A stretch of DNA of 10,580 nucleotides, from NCBI GenBank assembly GCA_910592005.1, contig CAJVPP010003863.1, forward strand, positions 1 to 10,580. The letters are read 5' to 3'. The translations under genes and the position numbers were made by a program. This DNA comes from Funneliformis mosseae. Taxonomy: Eukaryota > Glomeromycota > Glomeromycetes > Glomerales > Glomeraceae. Positions 1 through 8,171 of the stretch are shown in pieces. Every line of letters starts with the position of its first letter. The stretch's first letter is position 1. The notes beneath the pieces are model-generated. The model was not told the origin of the DNA, ran no database searches, and saw only the letters and a list, made by a program, of their open reading frames with translations.

Positions 1-870
1 CAGGACTTGTTATTGCCTAATTTAAACTTTGCGTAATGTGGGGTTTTGTTAGTAATGATAGGTTTTAATGTAGGCGTTGTGAAGTTAGTAGAATTATAAT
101 GTATTACACATTTTATTTCTGGAAACTAAATTTGGTTAGATCGAGAATAAAAAGAATAAAAAATTATTTCATTTTCACTTACTATTAGCTTAGTATAGAG
201 TTTTATAATAAAAAATATCATGCGCCCTCATCAGGATTTGGTGAGTCCGCTTTTATTTTTTATTTAATTATATTTACTAGTTCGGTTGCTTCAGTTTCAG
301 CGAATAAAACATTATTTTTTAGAATCATTTTTTATATTTTTGGGTTGGTTGGTTTTATAACTTTAGTTTGCAACGTGATTTGATATATAATAACTACATT
401 ATTTTTTTTTTTTTTTTTGATTGTAAATTATTCTAATTTTTATTTTTTTTCTTTTTCAGATTCGTGACGAAGGGTCAATTATCTGCTACGATAAGGGCTT
501 TTATTTTATTTTATTATTATTATTATTTGCTAACTGTTATTTTATTCATTAATTTTTTTTAGACGTTATCTTTCGGGTTTGATTGTGGTTTGTTTACTAA
601 TTTTCTTTTTAGCTTCGGGCTGTATAATAAAAATTAATTATTATTATTATTTTATTTTTTTTTTTATTAGAAGATTCTTCCAGTTGGACCGTTTAGGTAT
701 ATATTTTCTTTTGATTTATCTTTTCATTATATTCTCTTTTTCTTTTTCTTTCGGGTTGGTTCACTAGGTAGGTAGAGCTTTTCTTATATTATTCGTTTTT
801 TTGGCGGATTACTTCAGGCGCAGCGACTGAATGATTTGCTTCAAATTTTTTTCCTTTTACAGCTAATTTC
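1..870. other. T-rich stretch without a convincing gene
   Basis: The + strand is very rich in T, with a T17 run at 402-418 and TTA microsatellite near 511-526 and 641-652. The only long frame (579-767) is low-complexity Phe/Ile/Tyr and uses no convincing start, so I do not call it. Splice-like signals are present: ATG plus six codons at 220-240 followed at once by GTGAGT (241-246), and a good polypyrimidine/CAG acceptor ending at 459; another possible intron is 768-862 (GTAGGT ... TTTTACAG). A joined reading runs only into TTA repeats and stops at 552. The word TTCGGG recurs near 575, 612 and 751. I see no gene that can be named. Confidence 0.5.
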
Positions 871-1068
871 AAAAGTCACGGACGAACATTTTTGCAGATC
901 GATAAAAAAATCTCGGTATAGGATTTTTTGAAGAAAAAACATTATCGCTACGTTCAAATAAGTGTTCCGAATATAGCGACATAATTTTTTACCTATATAT
1001 AAAATGTGGTTGGCTTTTCAAATCCTTATAAATTTTCTCGGAAAAGTCTCGGCTGTCCCTTGACTTTT
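871..1068. mobile_element. Possible small non-autonomous transposon (MITE-like)
   Basis: The left end AAAAGTCACGGAC (871-883) is close to the reverse complement of 1055-1068 (AAAAGTCAAGGGAC): they differ by one substitution and one inserted base. The enclosed ~200 bp have no open frame of note. A short AT-rich element with inverted ends and no coding capacity fits a MITE. The repeats are imperfect and short, and no clear target-site duplication is visible, so chance similarity is possible. Confidence 0.22.
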
Positions 1069-1520
1069 AAAAATAACTACTAAAAATTCATATTTTTTTT
1101 TCTCTTTATAAACTTTTATTTATATAATCAACTTTATATAAACTTTTTATATAGGATTAAAAATAATACTTTTTTTCTAAAATTCTAAACAACTTATTTT
1201 AAAAACATGACCATAATTTTATAATTTTTTTGTTTAAGAATTTATAAAATTTTTATATAAAAAAAAATTTATTAAAATAATTAATAAAAGAACAAATACT
1301 TTAAAATAAATTTGAATGCTTTGGTAAATAAAAATGTCAAAAAAAAAAAAAAAATTTATAGAATAGCATTTTATTTATTTTTTATCATTTTACATATTTA
1401 CTTAATTCACTTGTAGAAATTAAAAAACATAACAGACAGTATATTTAAATTCTAGAAGATCCGATAATTATCGGAAATAAAGGCATTTATGGAATTTCTT
1501 TTATTTGATACAGAACTTCT
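1069..1520. other. AT-rich gene-free stretch
   Basis: This is nearly pure A/T with an A16 run at 1339-1354 and many TTTATA/AAATTT words. No open frame, RNA gene or repeat family is recognised apart from the palindrome at 1460-1475. Confidence 0.6.
1460..1475. repeat. 16-bp perfect palindrome
   Basis: TCCGATAATTATCGGA equals its own reverse complement. It lies in otherwise structureless AT-rich DNA about 70 bp upstream of a small open frame. It could be a dimeric protein-binding site or chance; nothing in the sequence decides. Confidence 0.6.
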
Positions 1521-1526
1521 TTGAGA

Positions 1527-1757
1527 ATGAATCATACAATGAATAAAGTATATATATGTGTTTTTTTTTTATTGTATGAAAACAAAACTTTAATAGTCAT
1601 GAATCGTAATTCATTAATCAACGCAACGTCATTCGTATTTGTCTTGACAAATGACACATCATGTCGACAATTAAAAACTAAATTTGAGAAATTATTGAAT
1701 GTAACAAAGAAGAAACCTTCTGAAGAGAATCATAAGATTTTGCCGTTCCTTTTATAG
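1527..1757 (+). CDS. Small open frame, function unknown
   Basis: An ATG-started frame of 76 codons. The in-frame TTG at 1521 is not a likely eukaryotic start. The N-terminal third has a short hydrophobic run (ICVFFLL, followed by another in TLIVM); the C-terminal half is hydrophilic and Lys/Glu rich (for example KKKPSEENHK). I recognise no family. It ends 80 bp before the kinase-like remnant on the same strand but in a different frame, so it could be a scrap of the same lost gene. A frame of this length is only mildly unusual at this base composition, so it may be non-coding. Confidence 0.2.
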   Translation: MNHTMNKVYICVFFLLYENKTLIVMNRNSLINATSFVFVLTNDTSCRQLKTKFEKLLNVTKKKPSEENHKILPFLL

Positions 1758-1836
1758 CAAATTTTAATTTCTATTCAAAGTGGAAACTAATTATTTACGA
1801 ATTCAAATATACGCAAGTTAATTTCTTTATAAATTA

Positions 1837-1980
1837 GAGTTTGTTCCATATAATAAGGTCAAAGATACAGAATTTATTGTTGAGGGAGGATTTAGTAGTA
1901 TTGATGGTCCAATTTTCAGATGCAATTGGAATGACGAAGAACAAAAAGATGATTGGGATTTAAAAACCATTTACTCTTAA
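1837..1980 (+). pseudogene. Fragment of a protein kinase N-lobe
   Basis: An open stretch of 47 codons ending in TAA (1978-1980), without a usable start. It reads EFVPYNKVKDTEFIVEGGF, then SSIDGPIF, then WNDEEQ. From family knowledge, the many Glomeromycotina tyrosine-kinase-like kinases have an N-lobe with a 'W-P-Y/F-x-x-F-K-x-I' lead, an 'A-E-G-G-F' glycine loop, then 'Y-x-A-x-W-x-D-G-x-I' and 'W-x-x-E-x-Q'. Here the residues between GGFSSI and DGPI appear to be deleted, and the later VAIK lysine, HRD and DFG regions are absent. It is therefore a dead fragment. The family match is from memory and moderately sure; no catalytic residue beyond part of the glycine loop can be seen. Confidence 0.5.
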
Positions 1981-2315
1981 GAAACTCTAATTCTACTTTA
2001 CTTTAAAGAGGTATAACTATCCGCTTACTAATTGTTCTCCCGTGATGTTCCATATTGATATTTTACCAGATTCACTATCGTAGTTGAATTTTCCGTGAAA
2101 TATCAACATGACGCAATTACCGTGATATATCAAACGAAAATTGTACCGCTAAATATTTAATATATTTAATTTAATAAGCTAGATATAGAAAAATGCATTT
2201 TTTAAAATATTACATTATTAAAAGCATTTATGATTATAAATAAAAGTTATTTAAAGTAAAAGTTAACATTTTGAAAGTGTCAATTATTTCTTTACTACTA
2301 TTATTGGAAGGCATA
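1981..2315. other. Gene-free spacer
   Basis: This AT-rich stretch lies between the kinase fragment (+ strand) and the 3' end of the minus-strand secreted-protein pseudogene. I see no continuing kinase frame, no RNA gene and no repeat. Confidence 0.5.
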
Positions 2316-3630
2316 TTAAGTGTAAACACCTCCGAATACACAATTTTTGTAACATACTAACTGACCACAGTTATATCTACCATGAACAACGCAACCACCT
2401 CCAACTGGAGTGGCAATACTTTCTGCCGAACAACGTGTACCACAGAGATTTTGATCTATATGGTCACAATATGTAAAGCCATAATGATTGAGGATGGTGC
2501 TTGCCACTGCTGCATTAAGGGTAGGTTGTGCAAAGTTCATAACATCTACACTAGCAAAATTAACTTATTCGATGGGCTCATAAAAAGGTGCTGCAAGCCA
2601 ATAAGATGAAGGTGTGAATACATCAATCTCTCCATTAATCAAATTGGGTAATTTTCCATTTTTATCAAGAAAAATTGGGTTGATCTATTAAACAAAAATA
2701 AATATATAAATAAATAAGAACATATATATTTTAAAAAAAATATATATACCATATACTTGATAACAGTATACACATACTAGAAACTGAGTCAACAAAGATT
2801 GTTCCTACTTTGAGTAAATACAAATTAAAATGATCAGTGAATAACTATAGTATGCCAGTAATATCATAATGAATCATCCGGTGCACGATTATAGTATGGA
2901 GCAAAATCAGTTAGATGATTATACATATTTTCAGAAATGTTACTAAAAGAATATTTAATTCCTAGTTAGTGGTTCTGATAAAAGGTAAAAGCATTACCTA
3001 CTGTTGCAACTATAGATAAAGCAGCAGGTTTTTGTCCAAGTAATGGCCATCGAGCCCCATCATTTTCAAAATTAAAGATAGCTCCATAATCATACATTTT
3101 ATCGGAATAAGCATAGAGGCAATTAAAATTATTTTTATCATCTTTGCTAGTTATTTCGGTGTTGTTGTCTATGTTGCAATTAATTTAAAATAATGTATAG
3201 CAAGGTTAAAAGAAAAAGGATATTCTGGATTAGGAGTTTCTGCAATACTCAAAACTTTGGTGTTCAGATCAACTCGCAACGTGGTTGGGCTGTCCGCACA
3301 GGTATAAGGAGGCTGTTTACTAGTAACTGGCGTAACTTTCCTCGCAGAATTATTTACTTTTAGGTCAAATGACCAACCACAATTATTTTGATACCAGTGC
3401 ATAGTAACATTGAGTACAAACCCATTTGAGGTTTGATTATAGGATTCTATTTTCTTAACTTTTGTGGAATTGGTATATAAGTGAGCGTCGTGCTCGTTGA
3501 TGTGGATTACATCATCAGTAAAGGTGAGTTCGCATACTCCATAGGATAAACCTACTTTAGAAATAATTTAATAATAGGGTAGGATCTCTCTTGACTTCCA
3601 TACCGCAATCCAAATAGTTTTGCCCGTACT
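2316..3630 (-). pseudogene. Broken gene for a probable secreted Cys-rich protein, main part
   Basis: Read on the minus strand, three protein-like blocks follow one another. Block 1 (3567-3169) is 132 codons with Cys at CELTF, NNCGW and YTCAD and sequons NST, NQT and NVT. The same frame extends upstream through TAA 3570-3568 into IWIAVWKSREILPYY, possibly from an acceptor near 3631. Block 2 (3184-2867) overlaps the end of block 1 in another frame (a one-base shift near 3184-3190 joins them) and carries GARWPLLGQKP, sequons NNT and NIS, and one TAA at 2968-2966. Block 3 (2684-2316) includes VFTPSSYWLAAPF and ends with seven cysteines within about 45 residues (YCDH, LCGTRC, GGGC, NCGQLVCYKNC); it has one TAA at 2567-2565. 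The sequons and cysteines suggest an extracellular or vacuolar protein. No signal peptide is visible in this part. I do not recognise the family. Confidence 0.55.
2685..2756 (-). other. Possible intron in the secreted-protein pseudogene
   Basis: Read on the minus strand, GTATATGG follows CAA and TTTAATAG precedes block 3. The interval is 72 bp and nearly all A/T, typical of a short fungal intron. The upstream frame is already disturbed, so phase cannot be confirmed. Confidence 0.4.
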
Positions 3631-3778
3631 AATTTTCAGTTTTTTTTTTTTTTCTTTTATTTTATTTATTAAATTTAGTACATTTTAATTTACATTACGA
3701 AAATTCTAATTCAGAGTAAATGTATGCTTCGTAATAATTTAAGTGAATAACTAATTATTTAATTTCAGAAAAAGACCT

Positions 3779-3798
3779 AATTCGAATTAATTCGAATT
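3779..3798. repeat. 20-bp perfect palindrome
   Basis: AATTCGAATTAATTCGAATT is self-complementary over its full length and made of two TTCGAA cores. It sits in non-coding sequence between the exon-like pieces of the minus-strand pseudogene, where an intron would be expected. It could extrude as a cruciform or bind a dimeric protein; its role is unknown. Confidence 0.65.
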
Positions 3799-3928
3799 TA
3801 ACTGAATCATCAGAATTGAGAATTAACCCGTGATTCGGATCATCAACGCATATTCTTATAAAACCTTCAATATTTTTTTACATCACTATTTTTTTTTAAC
3901 TCACTTAACTCGTTACATAAATTGAATT

Positions 3929-4353
3929 TCACACATAAATATTCTCTAAATCAGGGTTACAAAGCGGTTTTTTGACATGACCTTTAATGTCTGGTGAAAA
4001 TTTCAATTTCAAAACGATGTATTTTTAAATAAAAAATTAATTTGATTAATGAATAAAAAGTATAATATAATATTATTTCAGAAAGAAAGAAAATTATTGT
4101 CAAAGAGTGAGCCGAACCAATTAACTTCTTTGAGCATGCTGACTTGCCCACGGTGAAAGATGAGTTATCATAGACATTACGATTAAGTTTCAGAGTCATG
4201 CTTCTCATTGAGCCATTATTTATAAAAAGCTAAGAAACATGTCTTAACAAATTTATATTCATCTAGGGAAGGATATCCCGTGCAACTAGGCTCGAGAGAC
4301 GTACTTTTGTTAATAAAAGTACCATCTTGCTTATACACTTCATAATGGTAACG
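3929..4353 (-). pseudogene. Probable 5' exons of the same secreted-protein pseudogene
   Basis: On the minus strand, 4353-4219 is open for 45 codons (RYHYEVYKQDGTFINKST ... KTCFLAF) and ends at TAA 4218-4216. An overlapping frame continues as NNGSMRSMTLKLNRN, YDNSSFTVGKSACS, consistent with one frame change near 4219. A further coding-like piece starts after a good acceptor (TTTTCACCAG, ending 3991) and reads KGHVKKPLCNPDLENIYV before TGA 3931-3929. Scattered Cys and sequons (NKS, NSS) match the style of the downstream blocks, and order and strand fit. Upstream of 4353 the same frame has TAA at 4356-4354, so the true start is not visible. It could instead be a separate dead gene. Confidence 0.35.
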
Positions 4354-4630
4354 TTAGATTGTGAAAGTATATTGGACGATCTTTATACAATGGGTTTAAT
4401 GGCGATATTAGAGTTATATATTTAAATTAGAACTCAAAAATATTAAATATTTCAACTGGCGTTTATGTGCCAAAGAAGTGAAGAAAGTTACATTTGTAAA
4501 TTATTTTTTTTTTAGAATTACATATGCTTCAAAGATCGCTCTTGTTCATGCGCCAAATAAAATATAATATTTGCTAATCATTCTTGTTATTTTTTTTGCT
4601 TAGTACAATTGAGTTTCAGAAAATTAAAAA
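4354..4630. other. Spacer between opposed pseudogenes
   Basis: This AT-rich interval lies between the 5' side of the minus-strand pseudogene and the beginning of protein-like sequence on +. I see no clear promoter or RNA gene. A 13-bp word at 4532-4544 (AAGATCGCTCTTG) is found again inverted at 7620-7632. Confidence 0.4.
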
Positions 4631-5705
4631 TCACAAATGCTTTACCGATAGTATGCACAATTTAATGAATGATATAAAATGGATGGACTAAATTATCAAA
4701 GATAGGTAAACTTTCAATTAAAGTGCCTCATTGCATATTGTACGGCAGCAACCAATAGCACTTTTGAACAATTTTTAGCAACATCAAGATTTTGAAAATT
4801 TTGAAGAGTTGCTTCTCTGAGCTTCCAGTAATTGCACATGATGTAATTGATAAAAAAGCTTTTGAAACCGATAATCCCGTTATAAAACTACTTGCTGGTG
4901 ACGGTGGTGAAAACTAGAAACTTTAAATAATTATTTGATCAATAAGGACATATCCAACTACAATATTATTAATGAATTTTTATAACAACTTTATAGAATA
5001 ATCTCAGAGCTAGGTACATTAAGGCTTTTTTCGTACGATGATGCAGATTCAAGCAATTTGTACAAGCCATAATAACTCATAAAATCTTAAATTTGAATAA
5101 ACAAACCGAATTTTTTTGTAAAAAAATCTGATGATGACGATAACCATACCTTTGTCTATGGATAATGACAGAAAACTTTGCAATTTAATGATTACGGAAT
5201 TTAATTATTAAAGAAAATAACGGTTTGTCATCAGGATATGTCACCTGGCAAATTTTTAGAAATTTAATTCTATATTTCGTAGCATGAAATGCAGATTCTT
5301 AAATGGTGAAATATAAGTATGAAAATTTCTTCATCGTCAATTGGATATTTAATGTAATAGAGAATTGTCCTTCTCGTTCAAAACTTCCAATATTCGAAAG
5401 GATTCGAAAATAGTAAAAATCAAATAATCAGCCTATCCAATATACTAATTCCATCATACTGTATCCGAACGGAAATCTCTACTTGAACCGAAACTAGGAT
5501 GGGGTTGGTTCTTTCGGTCTTACCTAAGAGCAAATTAAATTTTGAGCGTATTATATAAATTGAAAATTTATTTCCGGTTTTAAAAGTGGTTTGTAACTCT
5601 GGAAAATCAGTATATGCTGAATTTAAAATCACCAACTCTGTGTCCCTCCTTGTGAACCGTTTCCACCTTTCCATAGCCGAAACAGAAAATTTTCACGTTC
5701 TATGA
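4631..5705 (+). pseudogene. Fossil coding sequence, unidentified protein (part 1)
   Basis: No intact frame exists, but protein-like text passes from frame to frame in order. The stretch 4706-4792 reads KCLIAYCTAATNSTFEQFL; 4768-4914 reads ELPVIAHDVIDKKAFETDNP then VIKLLAGDGG; 4911-5069 reads LETLNNYLINKDISNYNI, and after TAA 4983, ISELGTLRLFSYDDADSSN; 5127-5702 stays in one frame, with SDDDDNHTFVYG, CHQDMSPGKFLEI, TRMGLVLSVLPKSKLNFERI and a 48-codon open run (5559-5702) holding SGKSVYAEFKITNSVSLL. Stops in the last frame include TGA 5484 and TAA 5556. Polar, varied residues rather than the Asn/Lys/Ile/Phe of random AT-rich translation favour an old gene. The family is not recognised. A minus-strand frame of 84 codons (5674-5420) overlaps it. 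Confidence 0.4.
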
Positions 5706-5948
5706 CATTTACATAAGATTGTTATATTCGCGTAAAATTTTTCACAATTTATTTTTAATAAGCGCCCATATTTATAATTTTTATGAACGCTTCCAATCTC
5801 GAAATGACCCTCAATTCTAAAGGTGATTGATTTTTGTAAAAAATGTTTCCAATTCCTTTGAAATTAGTTTCGAATAAAAAAAATTTATAATTTAACTCAT
5901 GAAAAGTTTTGAATGATTCGCGAGGTACATTTCCACTTTAAAGATTGA

Positions 5949-7018
5949 TTAATGAGGGAGTCATCCTTTTTATATGATCATAATGAAAGAACACGACATT
6001 TTGGTTGTGAATAAATATAATAACAGATCTACAGTTAAATTCTTATACAATCGATGCTCTAGGAGGTGAGGTAAATGGTATATTAGGAATGACACTTTGA
6101 AGGTCTATATGAATTTTTTTTTTAAAAAAATCATTTGTTTAATATACAAATATCTTTCATTCTAAAGTTTTGCAATTCTGGGCGAAGATATCGATATTAA
6201 ATGTACCATCCAATTTCATAAAGACTTTAAATAAGTGTGTATTGATATTTAAGAAAATCACCATTATAATGAATTGAAAAGATTTTTAACAAATGAAATG
6301 TAGTTAATTATGAAACCACACTAACACAAAATTTTTTGATTCGAGACGAAGACAAACTAGTCTCATTGGATATTACTGACGCACACTAAAGATTAATAAA
6401 TAGTAATCATGAACGTAAATTTTCAACTTTCAAAAGTTTGTAAAAAGTCAATAGGAAAATATATGACGATGCAAATTAAAATAAACTATTTTGTAAAAAA
6501 AGCTATTGTCGCATGTGATAATTAAAATTTCACTGGTGGACAAACTCATTCTAGAATTTAAATTAAGTTTTTTTTTTTGGTGATCTCAAATGCAAAAAAA
6601 AAAAAAAACTTTGTTTCCCTTCATTTGGACTTATCATTTTTTATAGACTTATCTCTGCGGACGAGTATAAATTTCTTTTGGAAATCATGTTTTGTGCAAC
6701 ATAAATTTGATAATAATAGCCGCAGTATAAAATTACTAAAATATATTAAATATTTTAGGTTTAAAAGAACAAATTGCCAATAAATTTGACTACAAAATAT
6801 GAAATTATAAATTACAATTGATTTAATATGCTGAAACATCTTTTCTTTTATCAGTAAAATATAAGGTCCGATAGAATTTTAAAACTTATATTTCTCAATG
6901 GTGTTGTCGAATGTTTAAGGGACTTGATTTTATAGGCATGCTGAATCACAATGATGAGATCAATCCCAAAACGAACGTTTATTAAAAAGCTTTTCGCAAT
7001 CAGTGTAATGGAGTTTGA
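5949..7018 (+). pseudogene. Fossil coding sequence, unidentified protein (part 2)
   Basis: Further protein-like runs on +, all broken. 5949-6011 reads LMRESSFLYDHNERTRHFG; 6011-6097 reads LQLNSYTIDALGGEVNGILG; 6166-6303 reads AILGEDIDIKCTIQFHKDF and later HYNELKRFLTNEM, with TAA at 6232 and 6250; 6297-6479 reads LIRDEDKLVSLDITDAH, LINSNHERKFSTFKSL and VNRKIYDDAN, with TAA at 6387 and 6441; near 6500 CDN, TAA, FTGGQTHSRI; 6920-7015 reads LDFIGMLNHNDEINPKTN, with TAA at 6983. It may continue part 1 or be a second gene. Several stops and frame changes per 100 codons mean long-standing decay. I recognise no domain. A frame at 6577-6783 (FFWKSCFVQHKF) overlaps and may be chance. Confidence 0.33.
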
Positions 7019-7512
7019 GTATTTTTTTTATAGTATTGATGTATTCATTTCTTTCGTTTATGTATTTATAAACAATTTTAAATGTAAGCAGAAGGTTTTA
7101 TTGAGTAATTGTTGAATAATAATGAAGTAATTATTGCAAGAATTTATTTAATATGTCAAATTTAGTCAGTATTGCCTCAACGTCGGCGCTCTACACTTCG
7201 CTTTTTCAATATATTAAACTAAATAAATGCCAATTTCTAAGTCCTAATTAATTAAAACTACGCAATTACGAAACTGTTACATAAAAATTGTATAATAAAC
7301 TACTAATGAAAATCGGAAATTAAAAATAAAACAATAAACTGTGTTACAAAATGCGAAATTATAAACTTTAAAAGGCGAAAATCGAAATTATCGCGAAGGT
7401 GTAAAGGGAATATAGCGAAGGAAATGATTGTCAAAGGAATATATTAAAGGCGGGCGTGGATATTGAGCTGTTTTTAGATTTTCGGCTTGTATTTATAAAA
7501 GATTATTAATTA
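7019..7512. other. Gene-free stretch before the 16-bp repeat
   Basis: There is no open frame of note. From about 7350 to 7440 the word GCGAA/TCGAA recurs (GCGAAATTA, GGCGAAAATCGAAATTATCGCGAAGG, AGCGAAGG split among neighbours), a loosely repetitive G-richer patch. ATGATTGTCAAAGGA (7424-7438) nearly recurs at 7591-7605 on the far side of the tandem repeat. Confidence 0.5.
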
Positions 7513-7592
7513 AGCCAAACTGGCGGCTTGACAAACTGACACCTTGACAAACTGGCATCTTGACAAACTGGCACCGTGACAAACTGGCAAAT
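7513..7592. repeat. Five-unit 16-bp tandem repeat
   Basis: Five contiguous units are in exact 16-bp register: 7513-7528 AGCCAAACTGGCGGCT (divergent), 7529-7544 TGACAAACTGACACCT, 7545-7560 TGACAAACTGGCATCT, 7561-7576 TGACAAACTGGCACCG, 7577-7592 TGACAAACTGGCAAAT. The constant core is CAAACTG. The unit length is not a multiple of three and no frame is kept open across it, so it is not a protein repeat. The first unit contains the small inverted repeat GCCA-AAC-TGGC. It lies about 580 bp upstream of the TPR-SET gene and could be a minisatellite or a cluster of binding sites. Confidence 0.9.
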
Positions 7593-7759
7593 GATCGTCA
7601 AAGGGACTACTGCATTTATCAAGAGCGATCTTCAAACGAAATTATGAAGATTTCGGCCGGAATTTGCATTTAATCGTAACACTACCAGTAAATTTTTATC
7701 TATACTATATTAATTACTAAATCAAATAAATTTTAGACTTATAAAAAAGATAACAACAA

Positions 7760-7912
7760 CTAATTTATCTTTAAGACGTTGCATGCGGATCTAGAAGCAA
7801 GATGTTCAACCTTTCATTTGCATAAATCGAAGGATAAATTCCTAAAACATACCAATGATATAACGCTTTCATCTGGTTCAACGCGTACTTCAGCTTCATT
7901 AAATTGTTCTCA
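7760..7912 (-). pseudogene. Short coding-like scrap, unidentified
   Basis: On the minus strand, 7909-7817 reads EQFNEAEVRVEPDESVISL then CFRNLSFDLCK, stops at TGA 7816-7814, and goes on as VEHLASRSACNVLKIN to TAG 7762-7760. A second minus frame over the same bases is open for about 49 codons (NLMKLKYALNQMKALYHWY...). The first has the more protein-like composition. Neither has a convincing start or family. It could be a remnant of a gene pointing away from the TPR-SET gene, or chance. Confidence 0.28.
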
Positions 7913-8171
7913 TCGTTAGAGAGAAGGCGTTGATCTCAAATCAATTCAATGATTTCATAATTAACCCAACTTAATAATTAATGTCGGAATTTTTATTACT
8001 GTTGAAAAGGTTTTAGAAAACGATTCTCTTTTTCTCAACTTTCTAACGATATAAATTTTTTCTGAATAAAATGATCGGCATACAAACAGTTACACCGTAT
8101 TGAAATATGATCTATCATCTAACAAAATTCTCACGGTCTGTCGGGTGAAAAAAAGTACGTACAAATTTAAT

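Noticed and set aside
579..767. 62-codon frame in the T-rich zone
   Set aside because: Low-complexity Phe/Ile/Tyr/Leu translation produced by T-rich repeats, no credible ATG at the called start.
2382..2609. 75-codon + strand frame
   Set aside because: It is antisense to the cysteine-rich last block of the minus-strand pseudogene, whose composition and continuity are better.
6577..6783. 68-codon + frame and its 72-codon antisense frame
   Set aside because: Both are rich in Phe/Ile/Lys/Asn as expected of AT-rich DNA, and the start region is a poly-T/poly-A stretch; neither is convincing alone.
7513..7592. CRISPR array
   Set aside because: Units are directly adjacent 16-mers without spacers, in a eukaryotic context.
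4532..7632. 13-bp inverted word (4532-4544 and 7620-7632) as transposon ends
   Set aside because: Too short, similarity stops at once on both sides, and the interval has no recognisable transposase.
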